From an uncultured Eubacteriales bacterium (GTDB lineage Bacteria > Bacillota > Clostridia > Lachnospirales > Lachnospiraceae): a DNA stretch of 64,000 nt. Positions 28,528 to 37,056 of this stretch are shown in pieces. The notes below the pieces were generated by a model. It worked only from the letters and a program-made list of their open reading frames with translations. It was not told the DNA's origin and searched no databases. A program made the position numbers and the translations under genes. Where the stretch lies: the NCBI GenBank assembly GCA_900545225.1, contig UQXZ01000005.1, positions 1-64,000 of the forward strand. The letters are read 5' to 3'. Every line of letters starts with the position of its first letter. Within the stretch, counting starts at the first letter, position 1.

Positions 28528-29490
28528 ATGCCTAGTGCTAAAGAGATAAAGAGTAAGATGCGTGGTGTACGTGACACTATGAAGATCACAAAAGCCATGT
28601 ATATGATCTCTACTATTAATATGCGCAAGGCTAAGCATCAATTGGAGGCTACAGAGCCTTATTTCTACGGTTTACAGCAGACAATGATGAAGATCCTTAA
28701 GAAGTTCCCTAACATCAAGAGTGAATTCTTTGGTGATAGATACGACGATAATGATCATTTAATCAATGAAGGTAAACCTAAAAAAGTAGGCTACTTAGTT
28801 CTTTCTTCCGATAGAGGTTTGGCTGGAGCGTACAATCTTAATATATTTAACGTTGTCGAGGCAAATATTGCCGGTAAGACAAAGGATGAATATGAATTAT
28901 TTGTTGTAGGTGAGCTTGGATTACATACTCTAGCCGGCAGAGGATATAACGTAAATATGGATTTCCACAACACAGTAACAAAGCCTAGCTTGGAAAGAGT
29001 TAGATTACTTGCTGAGGAATTAATCCAGAAATATCTTTCCGGTGAATTAGATGAAATTAAAGTAATCTACACAAGAATGATAAATACAATGGAAGTTACT
29101 GTTGATATGCAGCAGATTCTTCCATTCTCAAGAGAAGACTTCATTACAATTGACCATAAGAAGGTTCCTAAGGCAGCGTTCTCTTCTTCATTAGCTGAAG
29201 GCATGAAAGATGAATCTGAATATCCTGTATATCCAGATCCACATGTTGTTCTCGATGAAGTTGTTAGAAACTACGTAATTGGTTTCTTATATGGTACATT
29301 TGTAGAAGCAACTGCATGTGAAGAAAATTCACGTATGACTGCAATGAAAACTGCTACAGATAATGCTAAGGATCTCTTAGGAGTTCTTACAATTAAGTAC
29401 AACAGAGTACGTCAGGCTGCTATCACTCAGCAGATTACTGAAATATCATCTGGAGCAAGAGCATTGAGAAGAAAAAAGAATCAAAGTTGA
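28528..29490 (+). CDS. atpG: ATP synthase subunit gamma
   Basis: Central rotor shaft. The N-terminal helix (MPSAKEIKSKMRGVRDTMKI) and C-terminal helix (SRMTAMKTATDNAKDLL to QQITEISSGARAL) form the coiled coil that turns inside the alpha/beta hexamer. With 320 residues it is about 30 longer than common bacterial gamma, the extra being in the Rossmann-like middle (around 55-80 and 210-230). GGAGGATG precedes the ATG. It is placed between the alpha fusion and beta as in standard operons. Confidence 0.95.
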   Translation: MPSAKEIKSKMRGVRDTMKITKAMYMISTINMRKAKHQLEATEPYFYGLQQTMMKILKKFPNIKSEFFGDRYDDNDHLINEGKPKKVGYLVLSSDRGLAGAYNLNIFNVVEANIAGKTKDEYELFVVGELGLHTLAGRGYNVNMDFHNTVTKPSLERVRLLAEELIQKYLSGELDEIKVIYTRMINTMEVTVDMQQILPFSREDFITIDHKKVPKAAFSSSLAEGMKDESEYPVYPDPHVVLDEVVRNYVIGFLYGTFVEATACEENSRMTAMKTATDNAKDLLGVLTIKYNRVRQAAITQQITEISSGARALRRKKNQS

Positions 29491-29500
29491 ATGAGGTGAA

Positions 29501-30919
29501 ATGACAACTATGGACGAAATTCAAAATATTGGAACCATTGTACAGGTTTCAGGTCCTGTAGTAGACGTTCAGTTTAAAGCTAATTCACTTCCAGCTATTA
29601 ATAACGCACTTTATGTTGATAACAATGGCACAAGAAGCGTAATGGAAGTTGCGCAGCACATTGGACATGATACAGTTCGTTGTATCATGCTTAATGCAAG
29701 TGAAGGCCTTTACAGAGATATGAGTGTTGTTGATACAGGTTCTGCACTTAAGGTTCCTGTTGGAAAGAATGTACTTGGTCGTCTTTTCGACGTACTTGGT
29801 AACACACTTGACGGCAAGGGACAGCTTGACGATGAAGAGCATTGGGAAATCCATAGAGACGCTCCTTCATTCGATCAGCAGAGTCCGGTAGCGGAAATGT
29901 TTGAGACTGGTATCAAGGTTATCGACCTTTTAGCTCCATATGCTAAGGGTGGTAAGATCGGATTATTCGGTGGTGCCGGTGTAGGTAAGACAGTTCTTAT
30001 CCAGGAGCTTATTAACAACGTAGCTACAGAGAGTGGTGGTTACTCAATCTTTACAGGTGTTGGAGAGCGTTCCCGTGAGGGTAATGACCTCTGGCTTGAA
30101 ATGACAGAGTCTGGAGTTATCGATAAGACAGCTCTTGTATTCGGTCAGATGAATGAGCCACCTGGAGCAAGAATGAGAGTTGCTGAAACAGGTCTTACAA
30201 TGGCTGAGTACTTCAGAGATGTTGAAAACAAGAACGTTCTTCTTTTCATCGATAACATCTTCCGTTTCGTACAGGCTGGTTCAGAGGTTTCTTCACTTCT
30301 TGGCCGTATGCCTTCAGCCGTTGGTTACCAGCCAACACTTGCTAACGACGTAGGTGATCTTCAGGAACGTATCACATCTACAAAGGCTGGTGCTATCACA
30401 TCAGTTCAGGCTGTATACGTACCTGCCGATGACTTTACAGATCCAGCTCCTGCAACACTTTTCGCTCACCTTGATGCTACAACAGTTCTTTCAAGAGCAA
30501 TCACAGAAAAGGGTATCTACCCAGCTGTTGATCCACTTGAGTCAACATCAAGAATTCTTGAAGCTGATGTAGTTGGTGAGGAACACTACAGAACTGCCAG
30601 AGCAGTGCAGGAAATCCTTCAGAAGTATAAGCAGCTTCAGGATATCATCGCTATCATGGGTATGGATGAATTATCTGACGAAGATAAGACAGTAGTTTAC
30701 CGTGCAAGAAAGGTAGAAAGATTCCTTTCACAGCCTTTCCATGTAGCTGAAGTCTTCACAGGCGTACCTGGTCAGTTCGTTCCTATTCAGGAAACAATCA
30801 GAGGTTTCCAGGCTATCCTTAATGGTGAAATGGATGAATATCCGGAAGCAGCATTCTTCAACGTAGGTAGAATTGAAGAAGTTAAGGAAAAGGCAGCTAA
30901 GATCGAGCAGAATATGTAA
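29501..30919 (+). CDS. atpD: ATP synthase subunit beta
   Basis: Catalytic subunit of F1. Walker A GGAGVGKT, the GERSREGNDL segment with the catalytic glutamate, the Walker B region LLFIDNIFRF, and the SALGRMPS-like SSLLGRMPSAVGYQPTL (the ring contacting gamma) are intact. The length of 472 is standard. The GAGGTGA site stands two bases before the first ATG and eleven before the second (MTTMDEI); the choice of start is uncertain by three residues. Confidence 0.97.
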   Translation: MTTMDEIQNIGTIVQVSGPVVDVQFKANSLPAINNALYVDNNGTRSVMEVAQHIGHDTVRCIMLNASEGLYRDMSVVDTGSALKVPVGKNVLGRLFDVLGNTLDGKGQLDDEEHWEIHRDAPSFDQQSPVAEMFETGIKVIDLLAPYAKGGKIGLFGGAGVGKTVLIQELINNVATESGGYSIFTGVGERSREGNDLWLEMTESGVIDKTALVFGQMNEPPGARMRVAETGLTMAEYFRDVENKNVLLFIDNIFRFVQAGSEVSSLLGRMPSAVGYQPTLANDVGDLQERITSTKAGAITSVQAVYVPADDFTDPAPATLFAHLDATTVLSRAITEKGIYPAVDPLESTSRILEADVVGEEHYRTARAVQEILQKYKQLQDIIAIMGMDELSDEDKTVVYRARKVERFLSQPFHVAEVFTGVPGQFVPIQETIRGFQAILNGEMDEYPEAAFFNVGRIEEVKEKAAKIEQNM

Positions 30920-30934
30920 GTGAGGTGAATGATA

Positions 30935-31339
30935 ATGGCTTCATTTTCATTAAAGATCCTTGCATGCGACAGATTATTCTTCGAGGGTGAATGTGACAAG
31001 CTCATATTCCCAGCCTACGACGGTGACGTTGAAATTCTCGCTAACCACGAGCAGCTTACAGCACAGATTGCAATCGGTGAATTGAGATATGTTGCTACAG
31101 GCGTAAGTGATTGGCAGAAAGCAGTAGTTTCAGGTGGTATTGTTACAGTTGATAACAACGTTGTTACTGTAATAGTATATTCAGCTGAAAAGCCTGAAGA
31201 AATTGATGCTGCAAGGGCAAGAGCTGCGAAGGAAAAAGCTGAAGCAGAGCTTAAAGAAAAACAGAGTGGTATCGATAGAAGAATCTCTAGTGACTCACTT
31301 AACCGTGCTGTACAGAGACTTCGTTCTTCAGGAAACTAA
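30935..31339 (+). CDS. atpC: ATP synthase subunit epsilon
   Basis: Rotor subunit that can inhibit ATP hydrolysis. An N-terminal beta-sandwich (about 1-85) is followed by a two-helix C-terminal domain rich in Ala, Glu and Arg. An ATG at 30929 abuts GAGGTGA with no spacing, whereas the ATG at 30935 is six bases away and begins MASFSLKILACDR, so the latter is chosen (134 residues). It is the last gene of the operon and a terminator follows. Confidence 0.95.
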   Translation: MASFSLKILACDRLFFEGECDKLIFPAYDGDVEILANHEQLTAQIAIGELRYVATGVSDWQKAVVSGGIVTVDNNVVTVIVYSAEKPEEIDAARARAAKEKAEAELKEKQSGIDRRISSDSLNRAVQRLRSSGN

Positions 31340-31364
31340 TTTAGTTTTCCAATACTACTAAATA

Positions 31365-31403
31365 TAAAAAAGACGGTTACTTTATATAAAGTAGCCGTCT
31401 TTT
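31365..31403 (+). terminator. Terminator of the atp operon
   Basis: Stem AAAAAGACGGTTACTTT / AAAGTAGCCGTCTTTTT with loop ATAT and a T run. Confidence 0.9.
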
Positions 31404-31500
31404 TATTTTGAAATATAATTTAAATTACACCAGAGTCTGTTATCTGAATAAAATCAATATCATGTTGAAATGCTATAATTTCCTAAAAAAATATATTACA

Positions 31501-31529
31501 TTGAGATTAGGTGTAAATAGTTATATAGT
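31501..31529 (+). promoter_or_regulatory. Promoter of mscS
   Basis: TTGAGA (31501-31506), 17 bases, TATAGT (31524-31529), 45 bases before the mscS start. Confidence 0.55.
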
Positions 31530-31574
31530 ATACATGTAACGGTATATTGAATTTCCAAGGTATAGGAGAATAAT

Positions 31575-32516
31575 ATGGAGGAAATAAGCAGTTTTTTTCA
31601 AGGAGGCTTTGCGAACTTCTTTACTAAAGCTGGCGACTGGATTGTCGAGTTTGCCATTAATATCATAATTGCAATTCTCGTATATATTGTCGGCAGATTG
31701 TTAATAACATGGTTCGTTAACAGATTCCTTACTAAATTTTTAAAGAGATCAAGAATTGATGTAGATGTACACAGATTTATTAAAACAACTGTTAAAGTAG
31801 TTCTGTATATTGTCTTATTCCTTGGAATCATAGGAATACTCGGATTCCAGACATCTTCTCTTGTAGCACTTTTAGGTTCTGCAGGTCTGGCTGTTGGTAT
31901 GTCGCTTCAGGGAAGCTTATCAAACTTTGCCGGAGGATTATTACTTCTTACATTTAAGCCATTTAAAAAAGGTGACTATATATCTGCAAATGGTGTAGAA
32001 GGTGAAGTTGTAGCTGTCAGTATGCTCTATACTAAGTTGAAAACACTGGACAGTAAGGGCGTTTCATTACCAAATGGTAAGCTTGCCAACACTGAGATTG
32101 TAAACTGGGATTCTGAGCCTATTAGAAGAGTAGAGGTAGAGTTTGTAGTTCCATATGAGTACAATTTAAAACATCTCAAGGATCTCATGTATGAGGCGAT
32201 GATCCAGAATGAATATATTTTAAAGGATCAGCCAATAGATACAGTAATTAAAAATCTTGATGCATATGGTATCCGTATCAGAAATACTGCATATTGTGAT
32301 CCTAAGAAGTACTGGTCTGCTTACTTCAGAATGAATGATTTAATAGACCAGCAGATTGTTAATAATAACATCGAGCTTCGTATCGACCAGGTTACAGTTC
32401 ATTTAAAGGATAGTAAGGACGATGGATACAAGGTAAATGCAAATACACAGGTCGAAGAGAAAGACAGTAAGAAGAAAAAGGACAACGACATTATAGAGAG
32501 TGATTATATTAAATAA
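31575..32516 (+). CDS. mscS: Small-conductance mechanosensitive channel
   Basis: Channel that opens under membrane tension during osmotic downshock. Three membrane segments lie in about residues 20-45, 68-90 and 95-128; the third is Gly/Ala-rich (GSAGLAVGMSLQGSLSNFAGG), the pore-lining helix typical of MscS. The cytosolic beta domain then follows (FKPFKKGDYI, SLPNGKLANTEIVNW). The tail after about 285 is Lys/Asp-rich. The protein has 313 residues. AGGAGAATA precedes the ATG. It is monocistronic between the atp terminator and the inverted-repeat element. Confidence 0.95.
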   Translation: MEEISSFFQGGFANFFTKAGDWIVEFAINIIIAILVYIVGRLLITWFVNRFLTKFLKRSRIDVDVHRFIKTTVKVVLYIVLFLGIIGILGFQTSSLVALLGSAGLAVGMSLQGSLSNFAGGLLLLTFKPFKKGDYISANGVEGEVVAVSMLYTKLKTLDSKGVSLPNGKLANTEIVNWDSEPIRRVEVEFVVPYEYNLKHLKDLMYEAMIQNEYILKDQPIDTVIKNLDAYGIRIRNTAYCDPKKYWSAYFRMNDLIDQQIVNNNIELRIDQVTVHLKDSKDDGYKVNANTQVEEKDSKKKKDNDIIESDYIK

Positions 32517-32582
32517 TTATTTTTAAATGTTTAATACAGCTCCTTATAAATACACATAAACGAATAGCATTTGCATAAAAAT

Positions 32583-32702
32583 AAACTATGTCAATGATGT
32601 AAAAACCCCCGAAAGTCAGGCGTAAAAATCTGACTTCCGGGGGGTTCATCATATTATGTGATGTTTTTGATTTAAAGCCATCTCATATCGTTGACATAGT
32701 TT
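32583..32702. repeat. 120-bp nested inverted-repeat element
   Basis: Outer arms of 16 bp, AAACTATGTCAATGAT (32583-32598) and ATCGTTGACATAGTTT (32687-32702), pair with a single G-T. Inside are a second long stem (AACCCCCGAAAGTCAG at 32604-32619 with its near-complement at 32630-32646) and a small hairpin CATCA/TGATG (about 32648-32663). It could be a miniature inverted-repeat transposable element or a structured RNA or regulatory site. No clear target-site duplication is seen. The T run on the plus strand follows only the outer arm. Confidence 0.6.
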
Positions 32703-32719
32703 TTTATTTACTATATTAT
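32691..32719 (+). promoter_or_regulatory. Promoter of ireB-ruvX
   Basis: TTGACA (32691-32696), 17 bases, TATTAT (32714-32719), 30 bases before ireB. The -35 box lies within the right arm of the inverted-repeat element. Confidence 0.65.
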
Positions 32720-32749
32720 CAATAGTATTAGTAGAGAGGACGTGAAATA

Positions 32750-33007
32750 ATGTTAGATAAGAATACACATTTATTTGATAAGCAGGTAGAAAATCCAATA
32801 TCAGTAGAAGATATTTTACAGCAGGTTTATATTGCTCTTAAGGATAAGGGATATAACCCGGTTAATCAGATAGTCGGATATATTATGTCAGGTGACCCTA
32901 CATATATTACAAGTTACAACAATGCAAGAAGCCTTATTATGAAGGTTGAAAGAGATGAGCTTGTAGAAGAGGTTCTTAAGTATTTCATAAAGGGTAAAGG
33001 ACTTTAA
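32750..33007 (+). CDS. ireB: IreB family regulatory phosphoprotein
   Basis: Small (85-residue) UPF0297/YrzL-type protein. In Enterococcus the homologue IreB is phosphorylated by the PASTA kinase IreK and affects cephalosporin resistance. The family pattern is seen in VEDILQQVYIALKDKGYNPV and QIVGYIMSGDPTYITSYNNA. Thr residues near the N-terminus could be the phosphorylation sites, which is inferred. GAGAGGA precedes the ATG. The gene is one base from ruvX, the standard Firmicutes pairing, and a PrkC homologue is encoded at 16036. Confidence 0.93.
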   Translation: MLDKNTHLFDKQVENPISVEDILQQVYIALKDKGYNPVNQIVGYIMSGDPTYITSYNNARSLIMKVERDELVEEVLKYFIKGKGL

Positions 33008-33008
33008 T

Positions 33009-33428
33009 ATGCGATTGATGGGCTTAGATTACGGTAATGTACATGTTGGTGTGGCGCTTTCAGACGAACTTGGTATGACTGCGTACCCTTTAGAAGTTAT
33101 TAAGCGTAAAGATTCTAATAAGCTCCGTAAAACATTTGCAAGAATAGAAGAAATTGCCAGAGAATACAAGGTAGACAAGATTATTATCGGTCTACCTCTT
33201 AATATGGACGATTCAGAAAGTGAAATATCTAAAACTGTTATAGATTTTTCAGAAAACATTAAGCGTAGAACTGGACTCCCGGTTGAGTTATGGGACGAAA
33301 GACTCTCAACTTTAGAAGCAACTGACATATTAAAAGAAGCGGGCATTAAAGTACAGGATAGAAAGACTTATATAGATAAGATAGCTGCCTCATTTATACT
33401 GAGAAGATACATGGAAGATAATGCATAA
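33009..33428 (+). CDS. ruvX: RuvX/YqgF resolvase-fold nuclease
   Basis: RNase H-like fold protein that trims the 5' end of 16S rRNA precursors; earlier called a putative Holliday junction resolvase. Acidic catalytic motifs are in MGLDYGNVHVGVALSD (4-19), IIGLPLNMD (about 59-67) and WDERLSTLEA (about 97-106). The length of 139 is standard. AAAGGA precedes the ATG, which starts one base after the ireB stop. Confidence 0.95.
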   Translation: MRLMGLDYGNVHVGVALSDELGMTAYPLEVIKRKDSNKLRKTFARIEEIAREYKVDKIIIGLPLNMDDSESEISKTVIDFSENIKRRTGLPVELWDERLSTLEATDILKEAGIKVQDRKTYIDKIAASFILRRYMEDNA

Positions 33429-33778
33429 TTCATGTATGTGTTTTTAATAAGCAGATTTATTTTTTAATCTGACAAGGTATAGGATGTATTTATGCATAGA
33501 TTATCTATGTATTTATTTTTGTGTCTTATAAAATGATGTCATTTATATTGCAAATCAGTATTTAAAATATTCATATTTAAAAAGTTAAATTGTTTATTTA
33601 ATTTTTGAATATGAGTATTTAAAATACATATAATATAAGTTTTGAATAATACATATATTAACGATATCAGTATTGGATGCTGTTCAATACTGATTTTGTA
33701 AATATAAGCATTATTCAAAACAAAGCTTCATATACAGTAAAACAATAAGAAATATATTTATAAAAAAAGGAGAACATT
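33429..33778. other. 350-base gap with large inverted repeats
   Basis: No ORF is seen. The A+T-rich DNA contains a long hairpin (about 33561-33623, arms of some 28-30 bases with a few G-T pairs and bulges). After it come a perfect 12-bp inverted repeat GTTTTGAATAAT (33639-33650) / ATTATTCAAAAC (33710-33721) and, nested in that, a perfect 10-bp repeat ATCAGTATTG (33666-33675) / CAATACTGAT (33685-33694). AAAAAAAGGAG near 33763-33773 is the ribosome binding site of the next gene. Confidence 0.7.
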
Positions 33779-34087
33779 ATGGAAAACATTAACAATGAAG
33801 AAGAAAGAGTTATTGAACAGGTAGAATTCGAAACAGAAGATGGTCAGAAGATCCTCATGAGCGTTATCGAAGAGACAACTATTGCAGGTGTTGATTACAT
33901 CCTTGTATCATCAGATTTCGACGATGAATCAGAAGAAGGCGAAATTGAAGTATTACCTCTTAAGCTCATCAAGGAAGAAGGCGAAATCGCTTCATACGAG
34001 ACAATTGAAGATGAAGAAGAACTTGCAGCAGTTAGTGAAGTATTTGCTAAGCTTTTATCAGAAGACGATATCGAACTTGATTATTAA
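33779..34087 (+). CDS. DUF1292 protein (YrzB family)
   Basis: A small, very acidic protein (102 residues) with Glu-rich stretches and the DUF1292 pattern EFETEDGQKILMSVIEET followed by YILVSSD. Family function is unknown. In Firmicutes it regularly sits next to ireB and ruvX, as here apart from the structured 350-base gap. AAAGGAG precedes the ATG. It probably belongs with the following RNase J gene, 38 bases downstream. Confidence 0.9.
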   Translation: MENINNEEERVIEQVEFETEDGQKILMSVIEETTIAGVDYILVSSDFDDESEEGEIEVLPLKLIKEEGEIASYETIEDEEELAAVSEVFAKLLSEDDIELDY

Positions 34088-34125
34088 TTGAGGAGGGATG
34101 TTACATCCTTTAAAGAGGAAATGAA

Positions 34126-36156
34126 ATGGATGAAGAAGTACATTTAAGAGAAGGGGCTTTATCAAAAGTTCCTTTCAATGAAAATAGTAAAAACTTAAAT
34201 AAAGATGTAAAGAAGAATTGGAAGCAGAGAAATAACAGAAAGAAATTCTATAACAACAAGAAAAATGATGCTATTGAATCAACTGTTATGAAGAGTTCTG
34301 AAAACAAGAAGAATCAAAGAAGAGACTATAGAGATTTTTCTGATAAGAAGCCTGCAAACAGAAATGTTCAGAATGGTAATTATTCTAATAGAGTTACATT
34401 TGACAGAAATAAGAGATCAAAAGATACTTACAAGGTTGATAAGGCAAATGTACCTGAAGTTACAATGACAAAGACTCACAATATTACAGATGCCAACGGC
34501 AAACCAACACTTAAGATTATTCCTCTTGGTGGTCTTGAGCAGATTGGTATGAACATTACAGCATTTGAATATGGCGACAGTATTATCGTTGTTGACTGTG
34601 GTCTTGCATTCCCTGAAGAAGATATGCTTGGAATTGACCTTGTTATTCCTGATGTAACATATCTTAAGAATAATATTCATAAGCTTAAGGGCTTTGTATT
34701 TACTCATGGTCATGAAGATCATATCGGAGCTGTTCCATATGTATTAAAGCAGGTAAATGCTCCTCTTTATGCTACAAGACTTACAATCGGTCTTATAGAG
34801 TCAAAGCTTTCAGAACACAACATGTTACGTGATGTAACAAGAAATGTTGTACAGTACGGTGACGTTGTGGAACTTGGTGATTTCAAGGTTGAATTCATCA
34901 GAACAAACCACAGTATTACAGATGCCTGTGCATTAGCAATTACATCACCTGTTGGTACTGTAATTCACACAGGTGACTTTAAGGTTGACTACACACCTGT
35001 ATACGGCGATCCAATCGATCTCCAGAGACTTGGTGAGCTTGGAAGACAGGGCGTATTAGCTCTTATGTGTGATTCAACAAATGCTCTCAGACCTGGATTT
35101 ACAATGTCTGAGAAAACAGTTGGCGAAACTCTTGATAAGATTTTCAATGATAATAAGAACAGAAGACTTATTGTTGCGACATTTGCATCAAATGTAGACC
35201 GTGTTCAGCAGATTATTAACATTGCAGCTAAGTATGGCAGAAAGGTATGCGTTGAAGGACGCTCCATGACTAACATCATCAGAGTTGCCAGCGAAATGGG
35301 ATATCTGGATGTTCCTAAGGGAATATTAATTGAAACAGATGAGATGAAGCGTTATGAGGATGAGCAGATTGTTCTTATTACAACAGGTTCTCAGGGTGAA
35401 TCAATGGCTGCTCTTTCAAGAATGGCTTCAAATATTCATAAGAAGGTTCAGATTCAGGCAGGCGACTGTATTGTATTCTCATCATCTCCAATCCCTGGAA
35501 ATGAGAAGTCTGTAGCCAGAGTAATTAATGATCTTTCAAGAAAGGGTGCAAAGGTTATCTTCCAGGATACTCACGTATCAGGACACGCATGTCAGGAAGA
35601 AATCAAGCTTATGTACTCACTTGTTAAGCCTAAGTTCTCATTCCCTGTACATGGTGAATTCAGACATCTAATCGGACAGAAGGAAGTTGCGCAGAGCTTA
35701 GGATATGATGACGATCATGTAATCATCGTTACATCAGGTACTGTAGTTTCATTATCAGAAGATAAGTATGAAATCGCAGGCCATGTTGAAACAGGTACAA
35801 TCCTTGTTGACGGACTTGGTGTAGGTGATGTTGGTAATATCGTTCTCCGTGACAGACAGAATCTTGCTACAAATGGTATCGTAATCGTAGTTATTACACT
35901 TGAGAAATACAGCTGTAATGTAATTGCGGGACCTGACATTGTAACAAGAGGTTTCGTATATGTCCGTGAAGCTGAAGATTTACTTAACGAAGCGAGAGAA
36001 GTAGTATCTGATTCAGTAGAGCACTGTGCATCATCAAAGATTACTGACTGGAGTAAGATCAAGACAGTAGTTAAGGATGACTTAAGTGACTACTTCTGGA
36101 AGAAGATGAAGAGAACACCTGTTATACTTCCTATTATCATGGAAGCACACATGTGA
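34126..36156 (+). CDS. rnj: Ribonuclease J
   Basis: Metallo-beta-lactamase/beta-CASP ribonuclease with 5' exonuclease and endonuclease activity, central to mRNA decay and rRNA maturation. The first about 120 residues are a Lys/Asn/Arg-rich, low-complexity extension not found in RNase J1 of B. subtilis (about 555 residues). The catalytic core follows: HGHEDHIG at 194-201, the GDFK segment, the beta-CASP motifs and the C-terminal HVSGHA and FPVHGE segments. Total length is 676. The basic extension probably binds RNA, which is inferred. GAGGAAATGAA precedes the ATG. Confidence 0.95.
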   Translation: MDEEVHLREGALSKVPFNENSKNLNKDVKKNWKQRNNRKKFYNNKKNDAIESTVMKSSENKKNQRRDYRDFSDKKPANRNVQNGNYSNRVTFDRNKRSKDTYKVDKANVPEVTMTKTHNITDANGKPTLKIIPLGGLEQIGMNITAFEYGDSIIVVDCGLAFPEEDMLGIDLVIPDVTYLKNNIHKLKGFVFTHGHEDHIGAVPYVLKQVNAPLYATRLTIGLIESKLSEHNMLRDVTRNVVQYGDVVELGDFKVEFIRTNHSITDACALAITSPVGTVIHTGDFKVDYTPVYGDPIDLQRLGELGRQGVLALMCDSTNALRPGFTMSEKTVGETLDKIFNDNKNRRLIVATFASNVDRVQQIINIAAKYGRKVCVEGRSMTNIIRVASEMGYLDVPKGILIETDEMKRYEDEQIVLITTGSQGESMAALSRMASNIHKKVQIQAGDCIVFSSSPIPGNEKSVARVINDLSRKGAKVIFQDTHVSGHACQEEIKLMYSLVKPKFSFPVHGEFRHLIGQKEVAQSLGYDDDHVIIVTSGTVVSLSEDKYEIAGHVETGTILVDGLGVGDVGNIVLRDRQNLATNGIVIVVITLEKYSCNVIAGPDIVTRGFVYVREAEDLLNEAREVVSDSVEHCASSKITDWSKIKTVVKDDLSDYFWKKMKRTPVILPIIMEAHM

Positions 36157-36165
36157 TATATCATT

Positions 36166-36206
36166 AAAAAGACTATGTTTTCTGTAAAGGGACATAGTCT
36201 TTTTGT
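36166..36206 (+). terminator. Terminator after RNase J
   Basis: Stem AAAAAGACTATG / CATAGTCTTTTT with a 15-base loop. Confidence 0.85.
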
Positions 36207-36279
36207 TTGAGAAATGATACTATCCGCAAATTGTGTTATTATATCAAGGACATTTCATTTGGTATGAAAAAGAGGAATT

Positions 36280-36927
36280 ATGATAACAGATGATAGAATA
36301 ACAAGCTTTATTAAGTCGTTTATGACAGACAATACAGCTGAGATAAAGGATATAGAAACAAAGGCAAGGGAAGAGGGCGTTCCAATTATCCGAAAGGAAG
36401 CGGAAAGCTTTCTGCAGACCATGGTGGCAATGAACAGACCGGAGAACATTCTTGAGATAGGTTCTGCGGTAGGTTATTCCGGAATCCTTATGGCTACTGC
36501 TTATGTAGGGGCTCATATTACAACAATTGAACTGGATAGTGCACGTGCTGCCGAGGCAAGAGGTAATTTCGAAAAGCTGAGCCTTTCTGACAGAATAGAT
36601 CTTATAGAGGGGGACGCAGCCGTTGTGCTTGAGGATCTTGCCAGAGAAAACAGGAAATTTGATTTTGTCTTTATGGATGCTGCAAAGGGGCAGTATATGT
36701 CATATTGGGGAAATGTAATAAAAATGCTTCACAGTGGAAGTGTTATCCTAACTGACAACTGTCTCCAGGAGGGGTCAATAATTCACTCCAGAAGTTTAAT
36801 TACCCAGAGAGACAGAACCATTTATGACAGAATGAGAGAATTTTTATATAGCATAACCCATACTGAAGGAATAAGAACAAGTATGGTTCCTATCGGGGAC
36901 GGTATGGCAGTATCGGTAATTGAGTAA
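36280..36927 (+). CDS. trmR: O-methyltransferase, TrmR-like
   Basis: SAM-dependent O-methyltransferase (215 residues) with motif I ILEIGSAVGYSG (about 54-65) and the acidic VFMDAAKGQY segment that binds metal and cofactor. The B. subtilis homologue YrrM (TrmR) methylates 5-hydroxyuridine at tRNA position 34. The next gene encodes a U32 protein, the family (TrhP) that makes the 5-hydroxyuridine, and this order matches the B. subtilis yrrM-N-O cluster. The tRNA role is inferred from this context. AAAGAGGAA precedes the ATG. Confidence 0.85.
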   Translation: MITDDRITSFIKSFMTDNTAEIKDIETKAREEGVPIIRKEAESFLQTMVAMNRPENILEIGSAVGYSGILMATAYVGAHITTIELDSARAAEARGNFEKLSLSDRIDLIEGDAAVVLEDLARENRKFDFVFMDAAKGQYMSYWGNVIKMLHSGSVILTDNCLQEGSIIHSRSLITQRDRTIYDRMREFLYSITHTEGIRTSMVPIGDGMAVSVIE

Positions 36928-37056
36928 AGTTACGATAAAAACAGTAATAAAATTAAACAATAATCGATTCAGATGGTGATTTGAGAAAATATAATTTGTA
37001 ATACAGTTAAACTGCAATAAAAATAGTAAAAGAATACTACATTAACAGAGGGAAAT

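Noticed and set aside
29501..30919. Possibility that this is a V/A-type or Na+-pumping ATPase
   Set aside because: Subunit order, beta sequence and the short c subunit are clearly F-type.
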